From Tenodera sinensis (lineage: Eukaryota > Arthropoda > Insecta > Mantodea > Mantidae), in the NCBI GenBank assembly GCA_030765045.1, contig CM060964.1, forward strand, positions 274,706,888 to 274,770,887: a stretch of DNA of 64,000 nt. The letters are read 5' to 3'. The notes beneath the pieces are model-generated. The model was not told the DNA's origin, ran no database searches, and saw nothing but the letters and a program-made list of their open reading frames with translations. Made by a program: the position numbers and the translations under genes. Positions 41,585 through 53,069 of the stretch are shown here, piece after piece; the first letter of the stretch is position 1, and every line of letters starts with the position of its first letter.

Positions 41585-41705
41585 GAGTTTAGTTATGACC
41601 TTGTGATTAGCACAAGTGAACCTGAGATAACGCGCTCTTGTTTATTCCTCTCGCTCTGACGTTTTACAACCTGCTTCAAAAGTGACATCCTTTCTTTTCC
41701 GCGAC
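41585..41705 (+). repeat. Dispersed repeat G, copy 1
   Basis: Matches 60588-60708: GCACAAGTGAACCTGAGATA, CGCGCT, TGTTTATTCCTCTCGC, CTGACGTTTT, CCTGCTTCAAA, CATCCTTTCTT, GACAATAA. The second copy lies just upstream of a mariner transposase relic, so G may be the 5' end of that element. Confidence 0.7.
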
Positions 41706-42529
41706 AATAACGCGAAGCATAGAGAGCCCGCAAATATGTTACCATATAATTTCATGACCCATATATTTGCCATTCCTAAAAACAGTTGCTCCGCGGATGA
41801 GCACCGTTACAAACCAAGTGGAGGGATCACCTCAGTTTTGCCTCGATATTCAACTCATACTACATTGTGTCACTATGACTTCCCTCTTTGGGAAATGTAG
41901 TTATGAAGCTGTATAGCACTTCCTTTACTTGGCTCTTAACGTACGCCACCTACTTAGTTTCGTTGCTAACGATTCGATCGTAAAGGCACAAGTCACTCAC
42001 GCACGCACGCACGCACGCGTTCCCCAACCCCCCACCCGCCACCCCACCCCATCCCACCCCAGACAAATTAATCTGGGAGAAACCCACTAACATAGGTTAA
42101 ATCTGTTATTTCTCCAAATACAAAATACAAAACAATAAATTTTGATTAGTTTAATTATATTCACAAATGGACGATAGGAATGGTATGTTTGAGCTGTAGT
42201 GCGCAGTTGTTTCCTTCATTCAGTGAGGAAACTCGCCCTCCATTATGGGCGACTTGATTGCCTTTCACCTATCGATGCAACTCTCTTACTAACCTATAAC
42301 ATGAGTATTTTTGGGAAATAACATCGAAAAATTCAAACAGAAACTGCCTTAGTACACTAAAGCTCACTGTGATATAGTGCATTTGTTTGGGTTGTACGTT
42401 TAGTAATGATATGTTTGAACTGAACATTCATATTTATCCCAACGAACCTCGTACAGGCACTCAAAAATGGAATACTAACCTATTGCGATCATCGGGAATT
42501 TGGTCTCTAATCAGAATCATTCCCTAACT
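41706..42529. other. Unassigned sequence
   Basis: Contains CACG units at 41999-42018 and a C-rich run at 42024-42060. No gene seen. Confidence 0.45.
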
Positions 42530-42585
42530 CTCCGCAGAGTCTGAAAGTATGAATGCGGGAGCGTATACGAGTGCGTTTCCTAGTG
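42530..42585 (+). repeat. SINE S1 body fragment
   Basis: GCAGAGTCTGAAAGTATGAA, TGCGGGAGCG, ACGAGTGCG resembles the S1 body AGAGTCTGGAAGCATTAATG, GGGAGTGAATGCGAGTGTG at 59990-60028. Confidence 0.5.
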
Positions 42586-44202
42586 AAAAGCAGTATTTAA
42601 AAAAAAAAAAAAAAAAAAAAAAAACATTAAGTTAGTTGTTTCTAAAGTCAGAGATCTCGATTATGACCACAGGGGGCTATACAAATGAAACAGTAATAAT
42701 GCGACAAGGTCTACCTTGGTGTGTATTCGCGAGATACAGCCAATACCTGTGAAGGCCGAAAATTCAGGCATCCCAAATTACAAATTCCAGTCATCTCTCG
42801 AACACATGCATAACTGCTCTAGCATGAAGGAATTTTGATTAAATTTCTATCAGGAAGAGCAATTTGCATGCAGGTCTCTTATGGCGATTCTGCATCTTAA
42901 TAGAAATGGCTGCACCCCTTATTTCTGCCCACCTGTTGTTGGAATCAAACAATTCCTCCATTCCAATAGTGTAGGACGTTCTTTAAGTGAAAATATTTTG
43001 AAATTCGAAATACGTGTGCGTGTGATCGCGCGCGCCCGAATCGTGCGTGTTTGTGTGTACAAGGTTGGGAGAAAATTATGCAAACGTTTTCAGTACGAAC
43101 CTTTCAACGAATGGCCTACTTCATTTAGGTATTTCATTCGCATAGCATCCCTTTAACTTCTATGACCTTATGATCTTATCGGGGCTTTGACTTTGTCTAC
43201 TTTTCTTTACTTTTGGCATTTTTACAGCTTCACTTGAGAGAAGTAAAATGCTGTCTGGATGGCGAACGCAGTTGTAGCAGTAAGTGCAAGTGTTTTTCCT
43301 AACGCGGAGAAGCACCATCATTTTCTACATCGATAACGGTAACTGCGTAACTATTTATGCAATGACTCGTTAAGAGACCATAAGAATACCACACACAGTA
43401 GAATTCAGTAAGCAGTCTCAACAATGACTATACATGTGAATAACGTAAACAAGTGCACTTAAAAGCAAGAAACTGAAGAAAATGCAACAAAATGTACAAT
43501 GTTTCCACAAAAAAATTACCAACAGACATTAAAACCACAAAAAATGCAAAGAAATGCAATATAAAAGTGGTCAATATTGGTTCTTCTTTAAGAGAAATGA
43601 ATTTATATTGCATTCTATCTTGTCTGTGGCGCTAAGAAAAATATATTTCATCACGTTCCGAGCCTAATAAGATAAAGGTAACTTGAGCTGACCAAGCTGT
43701 TAATTTCGGCCTACACAATACTCAGGGTGCTTTATCTCGCAGTGATTAATGTCCTTTCATTGCCCATGTGATGCATGGCACAGCACATTTGTTTATTCAA
43801 CGTACTGCATATAAATAAATCGCTCTTATTCAGAGAAATTCACTTTACTATGCATAGAATCGTAAAAGCATTTAGGCTTTTAAAATAACTAGTACATCAT
43901 GGGGGGGGGGGGTTCTTTTTCATGTCCTTTTGCATCGCTGCCCTATATTTAGTGGATCCTTTAGTTCTGTTTTATTTTCAACATCCCATATTGCATTATC
44001 TTGCAAACGGCATCAGCATCCATTAGGTACAAAATGATTCTTCAGATGTTAAGTAATACCATTAAAATTAAATCTGCGTTTAGTTTGATTTTTTTCTGAA
44101 ACGAAATATTACAAACATTGATTGTTTAGCAGTTTATGATTTTGAGTTTCTTTTCATAAAGGTTAGAATTTGTGGTACCAACAAACGAGAACCATGTCTA
44201 TT
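42586..44202. other. Unassigned sequence, no gene seen
   Basis: Includes a 24-A run at 42600-42624 and a G run at 43904-43913. The ORF at 42881-43156 has no domain I recognise. Confidence 0.5.
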
Positions 44203-44416
44203 ATCTGTGTGTGTGCGTGCGTGTGTGTTTGTGTGTGTGCGTGTGTCTGTGTGTGCGTGCGTGTGCGTGTGTGTGTGCGTGTGTGTGTGCGTGTGTGTGC
44301 GTGTGTGCGCGTGTGTGTGCGTGTGTGTGTGTGCGTGTGCGTGTGTGCGTGTGCGTGTGTGTGCGTGTGCGTGTGTGTGCGTGTGTGTGTGTGTGTGTGT
44401 GTTTGTGTGCGCGCGC
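44203..44416 (+). repeat. (GT)n/(GCGT)n microsatellite
   Basis: Over 200 bases of GTGTGC and GCGTGT units. All ORFs through it (Cys/Val, His/Thr/Ala) are low-complexity artefacts. Confidence 0.95.
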
Positions 44417-44619
44417 ATGCCTCTGTGACCCTTCTACGCTTCTACACCGTTGTACCGGTTTCCATGAAAGCTCCTCAAAACTGGCTAATATACCGTGTAA
44501 AATACAAATGTATTTAACAGCAACAAGGGAACCCTATCTTAGCATTCCATAACATAATAAATTTATGTAATTTTGTTAAACTGTGCATATGGACCACGAC
44601 CAATCGCTTAAGTTAATTA
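44417..44619. other. Unassigned spacer
   Basis: Nothing recognised. Confidence 0.4.
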
Positions 44620-44790
44620 GTGGCCCTGCATGTGAAAACGTTTGTGCGGCTCTGTTTTCGGTTAAGGGGAAGTCCCAGAAAGAAAAAAATAACTTGTGCA
44701 GGTAACTCATCCTAACCGAAATTCGAACACGGGACCTCTTGAATGCGGGGCAAACATGCTACCACTACACCACGAAGGTGTGGTAGTGTG
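44620..44790 (-). mobile_element. tRNA-derived SINE, family S3, copy 2
   Basis: Minus-strand head: CTTCGTGGTGTAGTGGTAGC (A box), ATGTTTGCCCCGCATTCAAG, AGGTCCCGTGTTCGAATTTC (B box), GGTTAGGATGAGTTACCTG. It matches the S3 copies at 9180 and 60095 over head and early body. The A box is the best preserved of the family. Confidence 0.72.
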
Positions 44791-44924
44791 CTTTTAAGCC
44801 CCTTGAAGTATTTGTATTAATAAAATATGTATTTCTTAGAAAAATGCATTTTACTTCTAAGACAATCTCCGGTACAGCAGTATTTTAAGGCAGCAGTTCA
44901 ACTGTTTTATGTTCCATTTGTATG

Positions 44925-45240
44925 CCGCCTTTAACATCGAAGGTCATGTCGGCGACTTTTAACCTCTTGGAACAATTGCTCAAGAGCAATGGTGTTCACT
45001 CGCTTAATGGTGGCTACTATTGTTTTTTATTTTTACAATAAACTCACACACACACGCGCACGCGCACGCGCACGCACGCACGCACACACACACACACACA
45101 CAATCACACTCCCATTCATACTTCCAGACTCTAGAGAGGATGGGGAATAATACTAGTTAAAGAAAAATACCCATCCTCCCAGTCGGGAATCGAACCCGGG
45201 ACCCCTAGCTCAACAGGCAGGTGCTCTACAGGGCCAGCTT
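44925..45240 (-). mobile_element. tRNA-derived SINE, family S1, copy 2
   Basis: Minus-strand: AGAGCACCTGCCTGTTGAGC, GGGTCCCGGGTTCGATTCCC (B box), GGGAGGATGGGTATTTTTC, TTTAACTAGTATTATTCC, CTAGAGTCTGGAAGTATGAA, a GT tract, then GGTGTTCACTCG-type sequence and the 3' end GTTAAAGGCGGCATAC. The first ~25 bases of the head (A-box start) are cut off at about 45236. This copy defines the complete S1 body that copy 1 lost. Confidence 0.82.
45047..45103 (+). repeat. (CA)n/(CG)n microsatellite inside SINE S1 copy 2
   Basis: CACACACGCGCACG-type units at the same internal position as the tract in S1 copy 1. Confidence 0.85.
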
Positions 45241-45844
45241 AGTTGTACTTTTGAAAACTGCTGAATGGTTTCAAATATCCAACATATGTGCGAAGCCTTT
45301 AGGGGCATTTTAAGCAAAAATCTAAAAGCAAATCCATATTTTTTTTAAATTTTGGTCAAGATGTCAGTTGCAGTTCACTTAAGTTTTTCGCGGCGATTAT
45401 ATAGCTAATGAAGAATATGGTAGGGTCACTGTTTACGTTTCCAGTGCGGCCTTGCTGTAGATACATTTATGCCACTTGTGATTCACTGTTTTGAGCCATG
45501 TTCACTTTAAGAGTTGGTTGCGTTTCCACTTCGGCGTCTTTGATTCTAGTGTCTGGGGTAACTTGACACACCTGTGATACTGCTGCCGAACATAAACAGC
45601 AGTTTTCAGAAGTTTCCTTAAAAAGGAAAATATGCAGTAAACTCTCATCACACACCTGTTTATGTAATACTGGAAAGCCGACAAGTGCCCCGACTACAAA
45701 ATTGAGATTAAGGTAATACTGGGCCTTTTGTTGAATTTGTTAATTTTCGTCTCTGCTCTGAAGGCCTAGAAAGGCCTCGATTATGCCAAAATGAATTAAG
45801 TATTGTAACAAAACGGCAATTCGACGAATCCCACTCCTGACAAG
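45241..45844 (-). other. Possible internal remains of an LTR element
   Basis: Lies directly downstream, on the minus strand, of the LTR at 45845-46579. Just after the LTR end is TTGTCAGGAGTGGGATTCG, a leader-like sequence of the kind found in some Ty3/Gypsy elements where the primer-binding site would sit; I cannot match the tRNA. A minus ORF of 62 codons at 45467-45655 shows no Gag motif. Confidence 0.35.
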
Positions 45845-46188
45845 TGTAACAAACTGACAAAATCAGACCACTTATTTTTCTATCGCTTTATTTTTCTTCT
45901 AAATTTTTGCACAAATACACTGTTCTCTTCTATTGACTTTAACACAGTCTACAGTCCTTCGTGATATTACAACTTACAACTATTTACTTTTCGTAGCATT
46001 GACTCAGTCCTTTCAGTGTCTCCACACTCTCTCTCTCTGTCTCTCTCTCTCACACACACACACGCACACACGCACGCACGCACGCGCACACGCACACACT
46101 AACTCCGACGATACACTCATTCGACGCTCGTTAAATCTTCACTTCAAAGCGACGTACCTTTCACGACGAGTGTAACACACACGCGCAC

Positions 46189-46285
<97 letters not shown>

Positions 46286-46579
46286 CACATTTACACATTG
46301 ACCGACTCATGTGTAACTCTCTCCTTTTCTGTTTCCTCGCCTCCTTATATAGCGGAATAACGTCACAGGACCTTTCTCGACTTCCACAAACATGCCGGCC
46401 GCATGCCTCTCGAATGTTCTGGAAACTCTGTCTCGCCGCTTGATTGTTGTTAGTCACGTGTTTGCTCAGGTGAGTGGTGTGGGGAAGCTCGACCGTAAGC
46501 GCCTTTATTTGCTCGCCGGCCTGGTATGTGGCGTTAAGTAGCTTAGCCCGAAAGTCCTTCCGTCGCGCCCAGCGTCACA
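45845..46579 (-). mobile_element. Long terminal repeat (735 bp), minus orientation
   Basis: On the minus strand the segment begins TGTGACGCTGGGCGCGACGG and ends CAGTTTGTTACA, the TGT...ACA form of LTR ends. About 200 bases in is CGCTATATAAGGAGGCGAGG, a strong TATA box, followed by a transcribed-looking region, and near the end AATAAAGCGATAG, a polyadenylation signal. Flanks (ACAAG on one side, ATATT on the other) do not form a TSD, so this is more likely a 5' LTR with internal sequence towards lower coordinates than a solo LTR. A second LTR was not found in the window. Confidence 0.6.
46190..46281 (+). repeat. (CA)n microsatellite inside the LTR
   Basis: About 46 uninterrupted CA units within the presumed transcribed part of the LTR. 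A shorter CT/CA/CACG tract lies at 46025-46100 in the same LTR. Confidence 0.95.
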
Positions 46580-47371
46580 ATATTAATAAATTACCGACTA
46601 TAGAAATACTGTTAGATATAACCGAGTGATTCATTTTACACACGACTGGAAGAAACTGCAGACTGTTTGCGTTTTAATACTTGCTAAGCCCCAGTTTTGA
46701 ACAACATGAAGCATTAAATCATAATCAGTTTTCATGTTAAGAGAAAGTAAAACGAATATGCTGAGAAACTCTAGCGCATAAAAATTATAGTTTAAGCATT
46801 AAAATTGTGATATTTGTGTTCAACTGAAGTGTATGAATAGTAACTAATAATTCCACAAGGTGATATCACCAGAACTTACTTCGATACCCAATCTTTATTG
46901 GTGAAATGAACACAATGAGCCAGTGAAGCTTGATATTTTCCAGTGTAATGGTTGTAGCAACCGCGGCCAACCTTGGCACATTTATGTCATACCCGGCATA
47001 CTGTTCCTGTCTTGGCTGAAAAGCTCTGGCAGTTACATGGTAGCAATGTGACGTAACAGAGCTGCCCTTTGTTGCTATGTTACATTTGCTGTCTGCAGAA
47101 CTCAATGTTCACAAAACTACAGTGTCCAATAAAATTACTCGCAGTGTCAAATTAAATAAAGGGGCACACGTTAAAATGCACCAAATTTTACAAAATGACA
47201 GTTACCTTTCAAACCAATTAAATGTAACACATGCTTAATTTATTTCATTGAATATTCAAATATTTAATTTAAAAATTCCGGAGTTATTTTATGCATACAT
47301 TGCATATCCAAGCTTTTGAAAATTATCTAATATTTCTGAAAAACTTGGATGTTATTTGTAGGAATGTTCCA
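46580..47371. other. Unassigned sequence
   Basis: AT-rich, no feature recognised. Confidence 0.5.
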
Positions 47372-47530
47372 GATCAGCGATGTCCACCGTTTGCGAAAGA
47401 GGGGAGGTTGGATCCACCTCCTTTCACTATGCGACGCGCGGAATTTGCCACTTTTTAACACATAGACGTGTATTGTGTTACTGTGGCGGTTTTGTCATAT
47501 GTACTATCTTTAACAAAAGTAAATACTCAT
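47372..47530 (+). repeat. Unclassified dispersed repeat F, copy 2
   Basis: Second copy of the repeat at 31490-31640. Shared blocks include GTTTGCGA-AGAGGGG, ACCTCCTTTCACT, TGCCACTTTTTAA and GTGGCGGTTT. The 3' limit is uncertain. Confidence 0.62.
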
Positions 47531-48440
47531 CTTCAGTGAGACCAGCGCGAAGTCACCTAATGCTCAGGCGCTCCTACATAGATGGTATGAGAATTAAATT
47601 TGCCATATATGTTTCCCTTCAGAGGGCATGGCAGCCATTGGCTCACTTCACGCTTTGAAAAGCAATATTTCAGCAATCATTCTAAATTCAGGGGGCAAAC
47701 ATTGCAAATTTAACGTTAATACACATGCAGAAAATGTTATTGCGTTTTGATTAAATAGTGGACTAGAAGTAACAACGATGCCAATGTTGGGTGCTTTGCT
47801 TACCAACGTAAGCTTAATCATACACACAAAATTGTTGTATTCTGCAACAGCCTAAGTGCTAAATCTGGCCTAGAGTGATGCCCTGAACATGGATCGAAGC
47901 CCGTGAGACACATTCTTTTTTACCTACCTTTCTGTCTTAACGGGAACATAATTAGATAATCTCATAATCTGTGCCTGATATACTATTATACAATGTCATA
48001 TTGCTGCAACACGATTGAAATTTTCGAACTGAAAGCTTTAGAAGATATTGATTACAGTTGTTGTAGATAAAATAGGGAATATTTAATCAACTCTCAATCA
48101 CTCTTACAGAAGTGAATACCTAGTATTTTCTCTTAAATACCTGCACTCGTAGGCATCTGTCTAAACCAAATAAAAAACGGTATATGTACGTTCGCTCTCT
48201 TACTCATGTTCCCCCGCTTTTGATCTACACACGTCATCATGTTCGAAGCAGGATTCCAAACCCGCAATCCTCAAGCCTCATAAAGCATGAGAACGATAGA
48301 GAGTATGACCACGCGGGCCCATTCGGGCCGCAGTTTACATACCATCTACTGCTCTAAGTGCTCATAAGCTTTTTGCTGACAAAGAGCTGACATCAAAATG
48401 GCACTCTGCTGAGTAACCAGCGATAGGACAACAAAAGAGC
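47531..48440. other. Unassigned sequence
   Basis: No gene. A reverse tRNA-like fragment may lie at 48245-48330 (GGATTCCAAACCCGCAA and a palindromic GCGGGCCCATTCGGGCCGC). Confidence 0.4.
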
Positions 48441-48469
48441 TTCAATGCCGGGATGCAATAAAGGGGAAA

Positions 48470-48530
48470 TGCCTTCTCCGCCGGGTATCGATCCCGAGAC
48501 TAATGAGTGTGACACGTTATCATTCAAAGG
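48470..48530 (-). repeat. tRNA-like SINE head fragment
   Basis: Minus-strand CTCATTAGTCTCGGGATCGATACCC is split by the limit used here into TCTCGGGATCGATACCCGG, a B-box-like segment within a strong stem (CCGGGT-ATCGAT-CCCG). No clear A box. Weak. Confidence 0.3.
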
Positions 48531-49069
48531 ATTAATTAAAATGCTGCTGTTGCTGATGTGTCCTTTCAAGCCAATCATAAACGACCTTTGTGTTTCGCTG
48601 ACAATAGTTGTGGCTGAAGTCACTCCCAGTGAACAATATATATGGATACGATCGAGTGATTCTGTGGCACTCTTCAATTGGAGGGGGGAAGTAGCTCGTA
48701 GCAATCTGGGTTACACTATTTTTCATACAATGGGAAAGTGACGTTACCAGTTGCAAAACATGCAAATTCCTTCACGATCCAGAATCAACTGTAAAATTGC
48801 TTTAACACAAGGGGAAAAAATCTGATGTGTAATATTAATATGATTTCTTCTATTCATACCATTTATTTTCATATCGTGCTACAAATTGATCGTACAAAAT
48901 CTCGTTTTTATATCTGCTTCCTGTTAATCTGCGTATACAGAGGTCTGCACAGACCAACATTTTTAATTCTAGCCCGTCCCGTTCAGAACCCGAGGATGGT
49001 TTTTACTGCACCTACCAGTCGCCCCAAACTCTATTGTCTAATTTTGTTTTAAATAAAATTACTTGACAA
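48531..49069. other. Unassigned sequence
   Basis: Overlapping ORFs of about 100 codons on both strands at 48393-48765 have no recognised domain. Confidence 0.45.
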
Positions 49070-49104
49070 TATATAATGCTAATAATAGTAATAATAGTAG
49101 TAGC

Positions 49105-49172
<68 letters not shown>

Positions 49173-49200
49173 CAACAACAATAATAATAACAACAACAGG
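49070..49200 (+). repeat. (AAT)n/(AAC)n microsatellite
   Basis: AAT units with terminal AAC units, bounded by AATAGT variants. Confidence 0.95.
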
Positions 49201-49500
49201 AACATGTAGGAGACTTGATACGACAGTCAACAATTTCAACACCAGTATGAATATTTCAGCTTGATATTAGGACGTTTTCTGTAGCACCTTAAGCAAACAA
49301 AATTACGTTCACTTCACTTTTCAATGGATACTGCTTGAACAGAGTTAAATTCTCAAAACAACGGCGAATATTGTTTAACAAACTAATATTTACTACGTTT
49401 CTCCTGAGCTAGTTCCTGCACAGGTATGAAGGTTTTTGTATGCACGTTAAAATTCAACAAGAATTAAGAGAGATCCCAAGGCTATTTGCTCCCACCATAT
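49201..49500. other. Unassigned sequence
   Basis: Nothing recognised. Confidence 0.4.
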
Positions 49501-49590
49501 CTGACACACACGCGCGCGCGCGCACGCGCACACACCAACGCACACGCACGCGCACCAACACACCAACAAACACATACACACACAGTAAAC
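49501..49590 (+). repeat. (CA)n/(CG)n microsatellite
   Basis: CACACACGCGCGCG, CACCAACGCACACG and ACCAACACACCAAC variants. Confidence 0.85.
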
Positions 49591-49689
49591 AACTACAACA
49601 CCGCTTAAGAGGTTTCTAAAATAATTTTTAAAAATAATAATGTTTGGATTTGTGGGGGGGGGGGGGATTTATCTGCAGGTCCTTACCTC

Positions 49690-49835
49690 TTATGCTTAAA
49701 AGGAGCCTCCTTAAGTATGAAATTTAGTATGCCTTCAAACTTTGGTTTTTGAGTTATTCTGAAGACGTTGCTGCCCGACATTTGCGGGCGCCGCGAACAG
49801 CTTTTGAATTCAATGGACCTCAAAAACCAAATAAA
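49690..49835 (+). repeat. Possible family A fragment
   Basis: CTTCAAACTTTGGTTTTTGA, GTTATTCTGAAGACG and AATTCAATGGACCTCAAAAA resemble ACCAACTTTGGTTTTTAA, GAGTTATGCTG and ATTCAGGGGGCCTCAAAACG of family A. Preceded by a 15-G run at 49653-49667. Confidence 0.35.
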
Positions 49836-50855
49836 GAGATATAGCCTTTAGTCTTAAGAGGTGTTTTTAAATATAAATGCAAATAAGCATTTGTAGTAAT
49901 ATTTTAACTGCGAACGTTTATTTGTGCTGTTAAAAATAATTTTCTACCCTCTTCTTCACGGAAAGGTTAGTCAAGTCGTATTGAAGAAAATGATATGTAG
50001 AACAACTAATGTATGTTTTATCTCACTTTCTCCTCAAATGCCTCGCTTAGCCACAATTGGCACCTTTGTTTTGGACATATTATTTACGATTAAGTTTCGA
50101 CGCCAAACAGCGGAAGAATAACACAACTGCTAAGACTATCTGTTAATGCTCCTCGTTATCACGCGTTCACACAAACATTATTTATCAACACCAATCTCGG
50201 GGATGGTAAAGTGAAGCCCTTTTGAATAACAAGGTAAATTGAGTCCCTCGACCCGTAATTGTAACAAAATTTCCTCTCCCACTTTGTGCGGACTTGGGTT
50301 TGCGCAACCATTTATCAGGTTGGAGTGGTTAAAAAGTTTATTGTGTTAAAATCGTTCGTACGAGCAACTTACAATAGTTTTATCATACACGTAAAAATTT
50401 ATAGGAAACACCATCCACAAAGTCAAATCTTCTGCGTTGAGGTCGGTATATCCACCCACAGCGGACTCAATTTACCGCATGGATTAAAAAGATTGAGACT
50501 CAACTTACCGCTTAGAAAATCGTAAACAACTAATTATGGACTAAATTTACCTAGCCCCGCCGCTCTTATTGCCTTCCATTAAATTTTTAAATAAATAAAT
50601 AAATAAATAGATAAAAATAACATAGTTTGGTCGTGCATTAGTTCTTGACGAATGACCTTCAGCGAAAATCCAGTGAGCTAGCCTAGTACTCTTAATAAAC
50701 AGGTGGGCAAACAGTTTGTTACGATAATAGGTGTTTTCCTATGTTATGTTTCGAAGAAAACGTAGGCTACAGTTGACTGCAAAGTTTATGTGGTATGGTT
50801 TCATGTCATTGCCAGTGTTATAAAAGTGTGATTCCCAAACAGCGTGGTGTTCACG
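49836..50855. other. Unassigned sequence, no gene seen
   Basis: Includes AAAT simple repeats at 50586-50610. No recognisable domain. Confidence 0.5.
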
Positions 50856-50859
50856 CCAC

Positions 50860-50970
50860 GGCATGGAGTGAGATCTGGAGCATGCGCGGAAGAACTTTCA
50901 TACGCACGCCTCTACGTGGCGCGACGTTTCCGCAGCACTGGTTAGAGCGCCAATAGTCGCTAAGCTTTGG
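50860..50970 (+). promoter_or_regulatory. CpG-rich promoter-like patch
   Basis: Contains GCATGCGCGGAAG (NRF-1-like plus an ETS-type GGAAG, about 50882-50894), GCGCCAATAG (CCAAT, about 50947), several CpGs, and an inverted repeat CGTGG-x8-CCACG at about 50842-50860. An ATG in good context follows at 50986. Confidence 0.3.
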
Positions 50971-50985
50971 CGTGTGTATGGGAAA

Positions 50986-51012
50986 ATGTCATTCACTGGT
51001 GCAGAAGACAGC
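50986..51012 (+). CDS. Weak candidate first coding exon
   Basis: GGAAAATGTC supplies an ATG with A at -3. The frame MSFTGAEDS reaches AGC|GTATAT, an acceptable but weak 5' splice site; without splicing the frame ends after 12 codons. It is named only because it follows a promoter-like patch. Confidence 0.15.
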
Positions 51013-52590
51013 GTATATGTTTAATTCATTTGTGTTTCTTGGTCGACTTAGTGGGGTGAAACCTTGGTTTAAATGATCTCAGATGTAATAATTACAAAAA
51101 TCACACCAGGGAGAACGTTTGGACAGAAATATCAAAATTAATGGTAAAAGCACCCAATTGATACGGCCAAATTTTCGCATGTCCTCGGAGTGTAACGTTT
51201 TAGCAAAATAATGTATGGTGTTTGTGCTTATACAAAACAGGTTTGGCATTATGGTTGTGAACATAATTTCATATAATTGCAGTTCCTCCTAAATCACATC
51301 TAGTTTGTTCCTCACTTTTTTGTGATTACTATATTGCTGTACATTACATAAAATGTCACTCTTGTCTATTGAATGTCCGCTGCCTTACCTTTCTGTAAGA
51401 GGCTTTTAGCATTACATAAAATGCTATTTTATGGCGTATTTTACCTTTAAAATTCGGAATAAAGAGAGTATACTTTTAAATATTCCAACACCTTTAGGGC
51501 ATAATGTGGGATGCAAGCTAGCTTTATTAAGCGGCACGCTTTTTACCTGTTGTCAGAAAACATAATCGCAAATTTATACAGACAGATGGCATTTGACCTT
51601 GAGACAATCTCAAACCTCCTTGACAAATAATTCAAAGTATGCTCTAATTTTAGAATTGCACTGTTTTAATATTAAAAAATCACACTCTAAGATTCAACTT
51701 TACTTCTGAAGCCACCAATGCAAGTCAGAAGTGTCTTTACACAGAGAATTTACATAGCTACATTGTAATCACTTACATATGAGGAGATCTGACGATGTTT
51801 GTTGCATGGTTTTACATGCTGAAGCTCGAAGTGTTATAGTAAGAGGGAAGTGTATCAAACCAAATTACCCGAATAGCCATTCAGAACACCGAAAATGCAG
51901 TATTACCACACGAAGGTAGTGTTTTTGTGCCAATCCTCCCACAACCCTACCAAGGTAATAACTCGCAAGTACACCAGTACAAAGTAAGTAAATAAGTCAG
52001 TACTAAATTAATTAAAATAAAGCGTGAGCTATATCTTGTCTAATGCACTGCAGTGTCCTTGACCGAGAGGGAAATGTCAGTACGATTGTGACAGCGACCC
52101 AGACAATACAGGAAACGCTTACATATATACCATTAATGCTGAGGAAGAAGTCCCTCCTGTAACTTACTCTTCACAACAAGAAGTCTCATCTCTGCCCCTA
52201 TAATGGGTAGTGTGCATAAAAATCGAGTAAATGCCTGAGTAGAATGTCACGACTGGGTTTGATCACTACTTCGAGTGTTTGGTTATTACACCTTCCAGAT
52301 AAAATCATAAGTTCTGTTTATACCGAGCATTTAAAACCGCAGGTCATAGAGGGCATAGATATCTTCTTCCGGGAAATATTTACAATATTTTCTTGGTGAT
52401 AGGTGAGATCATATGTACACAGTGTAATTGATACTTCTGTTGTGCAAGATTGTTTGCTAATCAGCCTTTATTACGTATTAAGAAAGGAACCAGAGGAAAA
52501 TCTGAGCTCAGTTAGGTTCCTGTATTTATTAAATACATATCCTATACTACTGTCAAAAGCAGAATTATGTGAGACGCTAAGAACAACATG
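51013..52590. other. Unassigned sequence, no gene seen
   Basis: About 1.6 kb, AT-rich, without recognisable domains or repeat-family matches. Confidence 0.5.
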
Positions 52591-52846
52591 AGCGTCGGCA
52601 GACTTTTCCAGGGGGGGGGGGGGCCACATGTTGGAAGATTGCACTCAGATGATATTAATTCGTTATTTTACTGTCAATATTTATATTTGTTGCAGATAAC
52701 CGTATCAACTTGTGCTACATAAAAGTTGCTCTTTGCATCAAAATTAAAATAATAGTTTAATAGTCAGTAATTGAGTGCACATTAAGTTTATCAACTTCCA
52801 AGGGGGGGCCGCGGCCCCTCTTGCCCCCCCCCCCTTCGCGACGCCC
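52591..52846. mobile_element. Possible nonautonomous element with GCGTCG/G-run ends
   Basis: The left end is GCGTCGGCAGACTTTTCC followed by 14 Gs. The right end, inverted, is GGGCGTCGCGAAGG followed by about 9 more Gs. Facing termini of the form GCGTCGC-x-x-G(n) are common among invertebrate DNA transposons. The span is about 256 bp with no coding capacity. No clean TSD is visible, so the pairing is tentative. Confidence 0.42.
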
Positions 52847-53069
52847 ATGACGAACAAGGAAAAACGTAAAAAACATGCAAAGCAGATTAAATATGTAATT
52901 CTTTTATTTTTTTCTGATAGGCTTAATTGCATGAAGAACTTCATTTGTTTCATGCAAAAGGTTTGATTGCTTTGGGAAAAGTTAACTGTTGACTTACTGA
53001 ACAATTTTCTTCACAATTTACACAACTAGCGCAACAAATTAGAGCCAGACTATTTAATATGTTCAAAAT

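Noticed and set aside
44134..44552. Cysteine/valine-rich and histidine/threonine-rich ORFs
   Set aside because: Translations of a GT/GCGT microsatellite; no cysteine-rich secreted peptide is implied.
48445..48741. 98-codon forward ORF as a host gene
   Set aside because: No recognisable motif, overlaps a tRNA-like SINE fragment, and the opposite strand is also open.
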